A stretch of DNA of 6,897 nucleotides from Spirochaetes bacterium GWF1_49_6. Its GTDB lineage: Bacteria > Spirochaetota > Brevinematia > Brevinematales > GWF1-51-8. The stretch spans positions 1,895 through 8,791 of the forward strand of contig MIBD01000041.1 of assembly GCA_001829395.1 (NCBI GenBank), written 5' to 3'. The position numbers and the translations under genes were made by a program. Below the pieces are notes generated by a model, which saw only the letters and a list, made by a program, of their open reading frames with translations, ran no database searches and was not told where the DNA came from. Positions 1-6,251 of this stretch are shown in pieces (the stretch's first letter is position 1; each line of letters starts with the position of its first letter).

Positions 1-80
1 GAATCCAGGAAGCCCATATCACTATCGGGCATATCGTCTGCGAGATCGTGGAGCACGAACTTTTCGGCGGTAATAAATGA
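1..80 (+). CDS. gmhA: Phosphoheptose isomerase-like SIS protein, C-terminal end only
   Basis: This is the last 25 codons of a gene entering from the left edge; the reading frame starts at base 3 and the stop is TGA at 78-80. The visible residues begin IQEAHITIGHIVCEIVE and match the C-terminal helix of the SIS-domain isomerase family. In GmhA (sedoheptulose 7-phosphate isomerase, first step of ADP-heptose synthesis for LPS core or S-layer glycans) this helix supplies a Gln and a His metal ligand eight residues apart. Both are present here: the Q of IQE and the H of IGH. The paralogue DiaA, a DnaA partner, does not keep that His, which argues for a real isomerase. The stop overlaps the next gene's start (ATGA), so the two are probably translationally coupled. 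Only a short piece is visible, so the family call is firm but the exact substrate is inferred. Confidence 0.7.
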   Translation, partial: IQEAHITIGHIVCEIVEHELFGGNK

Positions 81-1204
81 AGACGGCGATCGTACATGAG
101 TGGCTTACCACTTTCGCGGGCAGCGAAAAGGTTGTCGAAGAAATCTATGAGGTCTTTCCCTCTCCGATATACACGCTGTTTATGGATAAGAAAATGGTGT
201 CGCAATCCCGGCTGAGCGGGGCGGAAATCCATACGTCCTCGTTACAGCGTTTCCCGATGATAACGAAACTTTACCGGAAACTGCTCGCGCTATTTCCGCG
301 CAAGATCGAGGAATTCGACCTGCGGGGATACGACGTGGTGATTTCCTCGTCCCACTCGGTCGCCAAAGGCGCGCTGACCGACAGCAATCAGCTCCATATC
401 AGTTATATCCATACTCCGGTGCGGTACGCGTGGGACTTGTACTTCCGCTATCTCGAGGAAGCGGGCCTCAAGCGCGGCATCAAACGGCGGTACGCGGAAC
501 GCGTACTGCACGAACTGCGTAAATGGGACGTCGTTTCCGCGAACCGGGTGGATTATTTTGTCGCGAATAGTAAAAATATCGCGCGGCGGGTGAATAAGAT
601 ATATCGGCGCGAAGCGGAGGTGATTTATCCCCCGGTGAACGTGAAGGAGTTCGCGTTAAAGGAAGCAAAGGATAATTATTACCTTGCGGCGTCGCGGCTC
701 GTAGCATATAAGAAGATCGACCTGATAGCCGAGGCTTTTTCACGGATGCCGGATAAACGTCTGGTGATTGTCGGGGACGGCCCGGATATGAAAAAGATCA
801 AGAAGATCGCGGCGGGGCATTCCAATATCGAGCTTCTGGGGTATCGCCCGTTCCCGGAGCTGAGAGACCACATGCAGAATGCTAAGGGATTTGTATTCGC
901 GGCGGACGAGGATTTCGGCATCATGCCGGTCGAGGCGCAGGCGTGCGGAACCCCCGTGATAGCATACGGGGCAGGGGGCGCGCTCGAGACTGTCGTACAG
1001 GGCGCCACCGGGCTGTTTTTCGATACGCAGACCCCCGAAAGTATTATCGATACGGTGAAAGAGTTCGAAAGGGTCGAGGATAAGTGGGACGCGAAAAAAA
1101 TCAGGAAGCACGCGGAGAAATTCTCCACCGCGGTGTTCCAAAAGAATATCCGGGAATTTGTAGAAAAGAAATACGCGGAGTTTTCGGCGAAACGCGGGCG
1201 TTAG
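77..1204 (+). CDS. GT4-family glycosyltransferase (WbaZ-like)
   Basis: This 375-residue protein is a retaining, GT-B fold glycosyltransferase of family GT4, which transfers a sugar from a nucleotide-sugar donor to a glycan or lipid acceptor at the cytoplasmic face. The N-terminal acceptor-side domain starts MKTAIVHEWL and contains a glycine-containing loop (TTFAGSEK, 11-18) and IHTPVRYAWD (111-120). The hinge and donor domain carry VANS (162-165), ASRLVAYKK with R207 and K212 (205-213), VIVGDGP (230-236), and the EX7E signature E278-DFGIMPV-E286 followed by ACGTPVIAYGAGGALE. Its length is normal for the family. The N-terminal and donor motifs resemble WbaZ-like mannosyltransferases, but the sugar cannot be read from sequence. 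The ATG lies inside the stop of the gmhA-like gene. Only a weak purine stretch precedes it, consistent with translational coupling. The pairing suggests heptose-containing LPS, O-antigen or other surface-glycan assembly. It is probably the last gene of its operon, because the next gene is convergent. Confidence 0.93.
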   Translation: MKTAIVHEWLTTFAGSEKVVEEIYEVFPSPIYTLFMDKKMVSQSRLSGAEIHTSSLQRFPMITKLYRKLLALFPRKIEEFDLRGYDVVISSSHSVAKGALTDSNQLHISYIHTPVRYAWDLYFRYLEEAGLKRGIKRRYAERVLHELRKWDVVSANRVDYFVANSKNIARRVNKIYRREAEVIYPPVNVKEFALKEAKDNYYLAASRLVAYKKIDLIAEAFSRMPDKRLVIVGDGPDMKKIKKIAAGHSNIELLGYRPFPELRDHMQNAKGFVFAADEDFGIMPVEAQACGTPVIAYGAGGALETVVQGATGLFFDTQTPESIIDTVKEFERVEDKWDAKKIRKHAEKFSTAVFQKNIREFVEKKYAEFSAKRGR

Positions 1205-1296
1205 AGCGTTAAAAGGGAAGCATCCGATACTAGCCTGCAAGATTTGATTTTCCATAATAAGGTAATCGATAAAAGCAGTTGGTTTTAAGGGTTGCC

Positions 1297-3132
1297 CTAA
1301 GCTTCCCTCAGCATTTCGGAAACGGACGCGCGGATTTGGGAGACTTCCTTTATCAGTACATCGTTCTTGGAATTGAACTCAGCCATTTTCCCGACAATCT
1401 CGCGGAGTTTCTGTACATCCTCCGATTCCTTGGTTATGTCCATGTTGATGTCCGATATAAATTTCTGAACATGCCGTACTTTTTTCAATAAATCGTTATT
1501 TAATTCCGCCTCGTTCATACTCAGGTCGCTATTTTTCTCGGCGATTTTCTTCAGTTTTTCCATATCGCTGAAAATATTGTCGATTTCCGATTTGAGGTCT
1601 TTCGATGTATTGATAACATTGAGGATATAGACGAACAATTCCTCGAGCGAGCCTGAGAACGCGGAAAAGATTTCGCTGATCTCGTTGACGAATACTTCTT
1701 CCCGACCGGTCTTGCTGATAATTTCGGAGATGCGGGTGAGGATATTTTCCGATTCGGACATCGTCAGTAACGATACCTCGCGGATCTCCTCGGCGATGAC
1801 AGCGAATCCCTTTCCGGCATGCCCCGCGTGCCCCGCCTCGATCGCGGCGTTCATGGATAGTATATTGATCTGATCGGAAATATCGTTAATGACGTCGATG
1901 ATATAAAACACCTTATCGACCGATGCGCGGATGCTCTCCATCGCCTTGAGGTTCTTTGTCACCAACTGCCGGCCTTTTTCAATATCCCCGCTCAGGCCGG
2001 AAATACTGCTGGCAATACTGTTGCTGTCATTATTAATCATACCTACCGCGTCCACCATATTGGAAAGCTCTGATTCGGCCTTGAGGATCGATTCGCTCTG
2101 GCGTTTCATGTGTTTCATGATGTTCGCAAATACCGAAAGGTTCTGATTGACGATCTCCCCGGCTTTGCGAATCGCGGTATCGCCGTCGGATGAAAGGGTG
2201 ACCAGTTTTTTCATCGATTCGGAGTTTTGGGTGACCGAGTCGGTGAGTAGAACCGAGTGCTCGTCGATTTCCCCCGATGATTGGGTGAGGTTGACCGAAA
2301 GCGATTCGAAGCTGATGTAGAGCTCCTTGAGCGAACTGATAAGCTTTTTTAACGCGGTCTTGTTTTTATTCATCGCCTGGAAGTAGAGCAATAAACGGTA
2401 TATAGTCGATAGGCCGAAGAATACCGACGCGATTGTGATGCCGATAGGAAGCCCGGGATTGAGTATCGCGAATTCTTTTAGGCCAAGCAGGTACATGATC
2501 TCCGAGATTGCGCCTGTGAATATACTGATTATCCCGAATATAAAGAAGAAGAACCTTTTTTTATCGATTTGATTCATTTTTTTATACCCGATAATCAGGC
2601 GGATTGCGCCGTATAAAAGAAGGAGCGCGGTGAGCGGCGCATAAGCAACATCGAATAGAAATCCGTATTGCACATCGTAGAGGAAGTAGGTTGCATCGAC
2701 TTGGGTGGTCTGGGTACTGTTCATCACAATCGTATCGGTGAAAAAACTCAGGAGCGATACGCCGGTTGAGAAGGATAGAAAAACGTAGGTAAGAATTTTA
2801 TTCCACTTTTTACCCCAGTCCGAAGCGATGACAGAGCAGTAAATAAAATCAAAAAATAACGCCCATACGATAACTGCTAACTGAATCCGGGTGGTGAGGA
2901 TAAGGATTGCGGCGTCGGCATTATAGACATAGATTAATGTCTGTAAAAGCGAGTATAATCCGAGGCACAATCCGAATAGAAAAAGGGTGATGGATTCCAA
3001 ACGGCTTTTTCTATCCATATCTTTCATTAGAAGGGAGAATACCCCGAATATAAGCGCTAAAAAAAAGGTTCCTACTGTTGCGCAAAGCGAAAATATATAA
3101 CTGCTGGATACCTTTATTGTTTGATCGAACAT
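1297..3132 (-). CDS. Methyl-accepting chemotaxis protein with a seven-helix membrane N-terminus
   Basis: This 611-residue chemoreceptor would signal through CheW and CheA to the flagellar motor. About seven hydrophobic helices lie near residues 11-36, 47-70, 75-103, 113-133, 161-183, 193-217 and 229-251, with only short loops. The arrangement resembles the 7TM input region of some histidine kinases rather than the usual two helices around a periplasmic ligand domain. No HAMP domain is apparent. From about 252 to the end the protein is a long helical hairpin, symmetrical around the tip (415-454: INDISDQINILSMNAAIEA, then KGFAVIAEEIRE). The tip is diverged: where Tsr has A-R-A-G-E this protein has G434-H435-A-G-H438. 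There is no obvious C-terminal CheR-binding pentapeptide. The ATG has a good SD (AAGGAG, 3140-3145) with suitable spacing and a near-consensus promoter just upstream. The family is certain; the ligand is unknown. Confidence 0.95.
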   Translation of the reverse strand: MFDQTIKVSSSYIFSLCATVGTFFLALIFGVFSLLMKDMDRKSRLESITLFLFGLCLGLYSLLQTLIYVYNADAAILILTTRIQLAVIVWALFFDFIYCSVIASDWGKKWNKILTYVFLSFSTGVSLLSFFTDTIVMNSTQTTQVDATYFLYDVQYGFLFDVAYAPLTALLLLYGAIRLIIGYKKMNQIDKKRFFFFIFGIISIFTGAISEIMYLLGLKEFAILNPGLPIGITIASVFFGLSTIYRLLLYFQAMNKNKTALKKLISSLKELYISFESLSVNLTQSSGEIDEHSVLLTDSVTQNSESMKKLVTLSSDGDTAIRKAGEIVNQNLSVFANIMKHMKRQSESILKAESELSNMVDAVGMINNDSNSIASSISGLSGDIEKGRQLVTKNLKAMESIRASVDKVFYIIDVINDISDQINILSMNAAIEAGHAGHAGKGFAVIAEEIREVSLLTMSESENILTRISEIISKTGREEVFVNEISEIFSAFSGSLEELFVYILNVINTSKDLKSEIDNIFSDMEKLKKIAEKNSDLSMNEAELNNDLLKKVRHVQKFISDINMDITKESEDVQKLREIVGKMAEFNSKNDVLIKEVSQIRASVSEMLREA

Positions 3133-3156
3133 ATCGCCGCTCCTTGAAACCGATAA

Positions 3157-3185
3157 ATTATATAATGATTTTCGATAAGACGCAA
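3157..3185 (-). promoter_or_regulatory. Sigma70-type promoter of the chemoreceptor gene
   Basis: Read on the minus strand, TTGCGT (3180-3185) and a perfect TATAAT (3157-3162) are separated by exactly 17 bases. The predicted transcription start is near 3150, giving a leader of roughly 20 bases that contains the AAGGAG ribosome-binding site. The -35 keeps only the TTG of TTGACA, but the -10 and spacing are ideal. This housekeeping-type promoter contrasts with the sigma28-type promoters common for chemotaxis genes. Its position directly after the terminator of the amylase gene indicates independent transcription. Confidence 0.72.
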
Positions 3186-3191
3186 GTCTAT

Positions 3192-3229
3192 ATATAAAAG
3201 AAGCGGCTGTCCCTGATGAGACAGCCGCT
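3192..3229 (-). terminator. Rho-independent terminator of the GH13 gene
   Basis: A perfect 10-bp GC-rich stem has arms at 3220-3229 and 3202-3211 (AGCGGCTGTC paired with GACAGCCGCT) and an 8-base loop. On the minus strand it is followed immediately by a T-rich tract (TTCTTTTATATAT). It begins about 20 bases after the TAG of the GH13 gene and ends just before the -35 of the chemoreceptor promoter, so it isolates the two co-directional genes. In the plus direction the hairpin is followed by CGAAAACCACC with no T run, so it acts as a terminator only for the minus strand. Confidence 0.9.
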
Positions 3230-3251
3230 CGAAAACCACCCTTTCTCTGGT

Positions 3252-5957
3252 CTAGTAGAGGTCGTAAACAACCACGCTGTAAGGCGCGATAGCGATATTA
3301 GCCTTCTGAGCCATACCGTCCATACCGCCGGAGATAGGAGCGGTGTCCCATCCGCCGAAGTTGCCGAAGTCGGACGAATACCCGTTCCAGTCGCTATTGA
3401 ATACGGCGTGTCCCGTAGCCCATACCGGCCAACCGATCTGGTAGTCCCAGTTCCATGTCTTATTCGCGAAGTTGCAGATAATGACCATATTCTGGGAACC
3501 GTTCCAGCGATGGAAGGCGATGACCTTGTTAGCGTTATCGACATGGAATACGGTGATATTGTTGCTTCTGAGCGCGCCGTAGTTCTTCCTGAGCGTGATC
3601 AGGTCTTTATACATCTGGACAATACCCGCGTTCTGGGTAACCAGATTCCAGTTCATAAAGTTATTGTATACGCTGTTGTCAAACCAGCCGGGCTGGAGGA
3701 ATTCCTCACCCTGGAAGATCATCGGTATACCCGGAGCAGTGAAGAGCACTGCGGCTCCGAGAGTACTGCGCTTCTTGGCGAACCAGCTGCCGGGATTGGC
3801 GCTGTCTATCGCCGAAGGCGGACGGGATTTACCGTTACCGACCTCGTCGTGCGACGATACATAGATAACCTGACGGCATCTGTCGCCGTACTTAATCGCG
3901 AGAGCGGCGGCTACATCGACCATGTTACGGTCGCTGTCCCATCCGGTCTCGATCGCGGTCTTAACAGGATGTACGAACCCGGCATCCCACTGCGCATCGA
4001 AGCCCGCGCCGCCGGAACCGGTGGTATAGGTGATCCACGGGTCTTTGGCAAGGTCTTCGGCTATCGAGATAGCGCTGCCCTTGACCGCGTTGATTTCGTT
4101 ATTGATCCACTGCATGAGAGTCCATGCCTCGGGGATTTCATCGGTATAATTGACCTTGCGGATATTGACGGTGGAATCCCAACGGAGACCGTCCACGTTG
4201 AATGTCTGGAGCCAGTAGATCGCGTTATCGCGGAGGAACTGGCGGACTTCACCGCGGCCGTAATCGGGACGGGTGTGTCCCCACGGGGTCTCGGCTCTCC
4301 AGTCATTGAAGAAGTAGATACCGCCGAGGTTGTTCTGATACCAACCGTCGAAACGCCACAGATCCATATCGGATGGTCCGAGATGGTTGTAGACTATATC
4401 GAGAATAATACCGACGCCTTTGTTATGCAGAGCGGTGACGAGGGCCTTGAGGCCTTCGGGTCCGCCGTAATCGGCTTCGGGAGCGAAGATGTCAGTCGGG
4501 TTATATCCCCAGCTGTTTTCGCCCGGGAATTCCATAATAGGAAGGAGTTCGACCATATTGACGCCGAGGTCTTTGATATATTGCGCTTTGTTCGCGACAT
4601 CGGCGAATTTGCTGATGCCTGTCGCGGAACTGCCGCAGTAGGAACCGACATGGAGCTGATAGATCATCATATCCTCGAAATAGGGGATAGCGATCCCAGC
4701 TGGAGCGGTCTGGCTATAGATAATGGAAGCGCCGACCGAGCTTTCCTGCTTCTTGGAATAAGGGTCTTTCTTCCAATCGGTGCCGTTCACGACAAATTTA
4801 TACTTCTGGCCGACAGCCGCGCCCGCGACGTCGCGTGACCAGTACCCGTTGCCTTCATTGGCGAGAGGAGTAGCGGATGCGCTCCAACTATTGAAATCGC
4901 CGCCGACAGTGACGGAGGTAGCATAAGGCGCCCATACGCGGAAGCCTACGCCGCCGGTATAAACAATCGCGCCCATACCGCTGTGAGTGGAGGGAGTTGC
5001 GGCGGCGGCGGGAGTGCCGGATATCACCAGATTTTCGATATATCCGTAATCAGCGGAAGAATTTGCGATTGCGCGGAAACGGATTTGCAACGAGGCGTTA
5101 TTATTCGCCGCCGCGGGGAGATTTACCGTATAGCTGAGGAATGTGCCGTTGTCGGACGGGTCGGTGAGAGTGGCGCCGATTACCCATCCGCTTCCGGTAT
5201 TATACTCGAATACAACTTTTTCGCCTGCTTCAAGGGAATATCCGCAGATTTTAAAGGTAGCGACTATGGTGTTAAAACCGACCGTGCTGACCGGTAAGGT
5301 CGCAGAGCCGTTGTAGAGAAGCTTCATCGAACCGGTTCCGATCTTGTAGGCGCCGGTATAGTAAGCGACATAAGTCGTGCTGGAACGTGTCCATCCGGCA
5401 AGAGTGGTATCACCGTCGAATGTCTTCGATAGGATTGTTCCCGCGGGAGGAGCGGCGGCTGTACCGGATACCACCACATCTTCGACATATCCGTAGTCCG
5501 CGGTAGCGTTAGCGATGACGCGGAAACGTATCTGTAGGGCTGAATTATTGTCAGCGGCGGCGGGAAGATTAACGGAATAACTCACGTAAGTGCTGTTATC
5601 CGAAGGATCGGCGAGTGTGCCGCCGATTACCCAGCCGGCTCCGGTGTTGTACTCGAATACGATTTTTTCACCGGCTTCGAGCGAGTATCCCGCGAGTTTA
5701 AACGAAACGGAAATACCCGTAAATCCCGCGGAACTCACCGGTAAGGACGCGTTTGCGTTATAGACAATACGCATAGCCCCTGTTCCGATTTTTGTTGCCC
5801 CTGTGTAATAGGTTACGTAAGAGGTACTGGAACGCGTCCATCCGGCGAAAGTGGAGTCGCCGTCGAAATTCTTTGACACGATGGTAGCGGAAAAAGCAAG
5901 TCTCGCGGAGAATATTAAAAGAATTGCGAGACCGAAAAACTTAAATATTTTCGTCAT
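3252..5957 (-). CDS. Secreted multidomain GH13 alpha-glucan enzyme (amylase or branching-enzyme-like) with CBM48
   Basis: This 901-residue exported glycoside hydrolase family 13 protein acts on starch- or glycogen-type alpha-glucans. Residues 1-23 form a signal peptide (KIFKFF, a hydrophobic core, then LAFS|AT). Two copies of a beta-rich module follow at 25-166 and 174-315, then an Ala/Pro/Thr linker and a CBM48 at about 327-393 (GFRVWAPYATSVTVGGDFNSW). The GH13 barrel spans roughly 428-800: motif I DIVYNH (520-525), motif II GLRWDS with nucleophile D594, motif III AEDL with acid/base E634, and motif IV SSHDE with D704. A C-terminal beta-sandwich (about 800-901) closes the protein. CBM48 plus IYQLHVGSY and SHDEVGNGK resemble branching enzymes (GlgB) and trehalohydrolases, but those are cytoplasmic. 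The exported location therefore favours an alpha-amylase or a secreted transglycosylating relative, and I cannot separate these from sequence. The ATG is set by a perfect AGGAGG (5963-5968) five bases upstream. A terminator follows the gene, so it appears monocistronic. Confidence 0.93.
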   Translation of the reverse strand: MTKIFKFFGLAILLIFSARLAFSATIVSKNFDGDSTFAGWTRSSTSYVTYYTGATKIGTGAMRIVYNANASLPVSSAGFTGISVSFKLAGYSLEAGEKIVFEYNTGAGWVIGGTLADPSDNSTYVSYSVNLPAAADNNSALQIRFRVIANATADYGYVEDVVVSGTAAAPPAGTILSKTFDGDTTLAGWTRSSTTYVAYYTGAYKIGTGSMKLLYNGSATLPVSTVGFNTIVATFKICGYSLEAGEKVVFEYNTGSGWVIGATLTDPSDNGTFLSYTVNLPAAANNNASLQIRFRAIANSSADYGYIENLVISGTPAAAATPSTHSGMGAIVYTGGVGFRVWAPYATSVTVGGDFNSWSASATPLANEGNGYWSRDVAGAAVGQKYKFVVNGTDWKKDPYSKKQESSVGASIIYSQTAPAGIAIPYFEDMMIYQLHVGSYCGSSATGISKFADVANKAQYIKDLGVNMVELLPIMEFPGENSWGYNPTDIFAPEADYGGPEGLKALVTALHNKGVGIILDIVYNHLGPSDMDLWRFDGWYQNNLGGIYFFNDWRAETPWGHTRPDYGRGEVRQFLRDNAIYWLQTFNVDGLRWDSTVNIRKVNYTDEIPEAWTLMQWINNEINAVKGSAISIAEDLAKDPWITYTTGSGGAGFDAQWDAGFVHPVKTAIETGWDSDRNMVDVAAALAIKYGDRCRQVIYVSSHDEVGNGKSRPPSAIDSANPGSWFAKKRSTLGAAVLFTAPGIPMIFQGEEFLQPGWFDNSVYNNFMNWNLVTQNAGIVQMYKDLITLRKNYGALRSNNITVFHVDNANKVIAFHRWNGSQNMVIICNFANKTWNWDYQIGWPVWATGHAVFNSDWNGYSSDFGNFGGWDTAPISGGMDGMAQKANIAIAPYSVVVYDLY
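5013..5885 (-). repeat. Tandem duplication of a ~142-residue beta-rich module in the GH13 protein
   Basis: Residues 25-166 (bases 5460-5885) and 174-315 (5013-5438) align end to end without gaps, with a 149-residue period including the linker. By eye about 101 of 142 positions are identical. Landmarks shared by both copies include SK.FDGD, AGWTRSST, YYTGA.KIGTG, GYSLEAGEK, FEYNTG.GWVIG, DPSDN, LQIRFR.IAN and ADYGY. The alternating hydrophobic and aromatic-rich pattern suggests a jelly-roll carbohydrate-binding or adhesion module. I do not recognise a named family, so binding is inferred from its position on a secreted glucanase. Confidence 0.9.
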
Positions 5958-5980
5958 CTGGTCCTCCTATGATTTGTAAG

Positions 5981-6027
5981 TGTATTGGTGCAATAAACAT
6001 ACCAAACACCGGCAGTAAAATAGGTGT
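5981..6027 (-). promoter_or_regulatory. Possible stem-loops in the GH13 gene leader
   Basis: Two weak stem-loops can be drawn in the predicted leader. One pairs 5981-5989 with 6001-6008 (8 bp with one bulged base, 11-base loop). The other pairs 6006-6010 with 6023-6027 (ACACC with GGTGT, 12-base loop). They share bases 6006-6008, so they cannot both form completely. No known riboswitch motif is visible. They may be chance structures. Confidence 0.2.
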
Positions 6028-6038
6028 AACCGCTTACA
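6025..6038. promoter_or_regulatory. LacI/CcpA-type operator overlapping the GH13 transcription start
   Basis: The 14-mer TGTAACCGCTTACA fits the degenerate operator consensus TGWAANCGNTNWCA at every position, on both strands. It has the central CG and the TGTAA/TTACA half-sites typical of LacI-family regulators, including CcpA cre sites and maltose/amylase repressors. It lies just downstream of the probable -10 of the GH13 gene (6042-6047), over the expected transcription start, which is a classic repression position. No regulator gene is in the window, so the identity and effector of the protein are unknown. A carbohydrate-responsive repressor is the natural inference. Confidence 0.62.
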
Positions 6039-6041
6039 ATA

Positions 6042-6070
6042 AGTATAACGTATTACCCGGTATAGAATAA
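6042..6070 (-). promoter_or_regulatory. Probable promoter of the GH13 gene
   Basis: On the minus strand TATACT (6042-6047) is one base from the -10 consensus. Seventeen bases upstream, the -35 position holds TTATTC (6065-6070), a poor match, and the flanking DNA further upstream is strongly AT-rich. The predicted start near 6035 falls inside the LacI-type operator and would give a leader of about 78 bases. A weaker alternative pair exists further upstream (TTGTTA, 18 bases, TATTCT). The poor -35 suggests modest basal activity or a need for an activator. Confidence 0.42.
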
Positions 6071-6110
6071 AAAACAATATAATTATATAACAAATGATAT
6101 ATTGAGTTTT

Positions 6111-6135
6111 TACAAAGTGCACATTGCACTTTGTA
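6111..6135. promoter_or_regulatory. Perfect 11-3-11 palindrome in the divergent promoter region
   Basis: The arms TACAAAGTGCA and TGCACTTTGTA are exact reverse complements around the triplet CAT. The element lies in the middle of the region between the GH13 and phoH genes, about 60 bases upstream of the phoH -35 and about 40 bases upstream of the GH13 -35. Neither side has a T run directly after the stem, so it is not a convincing terminator. A dimeric regulator's binding site is the likeliest reading; I do not recognise the motif. Confidence 0.6.
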
Positions 6136-6197
6136 GGAAAATTTCGCTTCTTTCGGCATAGTATGTCCTTTTTCCGCGTTACATTAGCGCAATGCTA

Positions 6198-6226
6198 TTG
6201 ACAGAACCACTCTTTTACAGTATAGT
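6198..6226 (+). promoter_or_regulatory. Strong sigma70-type promoter of phoH
   Basis: A perfect TTGACA (6198-6203) and TATAGT (6221-6226) are separated by exactly 17 bases. Transcription should start near 6233, leaving a leader of about 19 bases that carries AAAGGAG (6241-6247) just before the ATG at 6252. No operator-like repeat overlaps the core promoter. This points to largely constitutive expression, though it is only inferred from sequence. Confidence 0.85.
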
Positions 6227-6251
6227 ATTGTCCCCTAACGAAAGGAGTCGT

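Noticed and set aside
1..80. Alternative reading of the upstream fragment as DiaA
   Set aside because: The position eight residues after the IQE glutamine is His, as in GmhA's metal site, whereas DiaA has a different residue there.
740..1255. Minus-strand open frame opposite the GT4 gene
   Set aside because: It is a shadow of the glycosyltransferase coding strand, with no SD and no coherent protein features.
1205..1296. Possible bidirectional terminator between the convergent GT4 and chemoreceptor genes
   Set aside because: Only a 4-bp stem (AGGG/CCCT, 3-base loop) and an 8-base inverted repeat about 80 bases apart (1214-1221 with 1301-1308) are present. Neither is followed by a proper T tract, so I call no terminator here.
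3216..4838. Long open frame of 540 codons on the plus strand, opposite the GH13 gene
   Set aside because: It is antisense to a clear GH13 domain with all catalytic residues, and its only ATG lies inside the terminator hairpin. It has no ribosome-binding site of note and its translation shows no recognisable domain. It arises from codon bias of the real gene.
5013..5885. Repeats considered as a CRISPR array or mobile element
   Set aside because: The period is 447 bases and in frame, the repeat encodes protein modules, and there are no short direct repeats with unique spacers and no transposase or terminal inverted repeats.
6111..6135. The 25-base palindrome read as a Rho-independent terminator
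   Set aside because: The stem is only moderately GC-rich and is followed by GGAAAATTT on one strand and AAAAACTC on the other. It also sits between divergent genes, where no transcript needs to end.
6182..6194. Short imperfect palindrome CATT-AGCGC-AATG just upstream of the phoH -35
   Set aside because: The arms are only 4 bases long with a mismatch toward the centre. Such a match is expected by chance in this AT-rich stretch.
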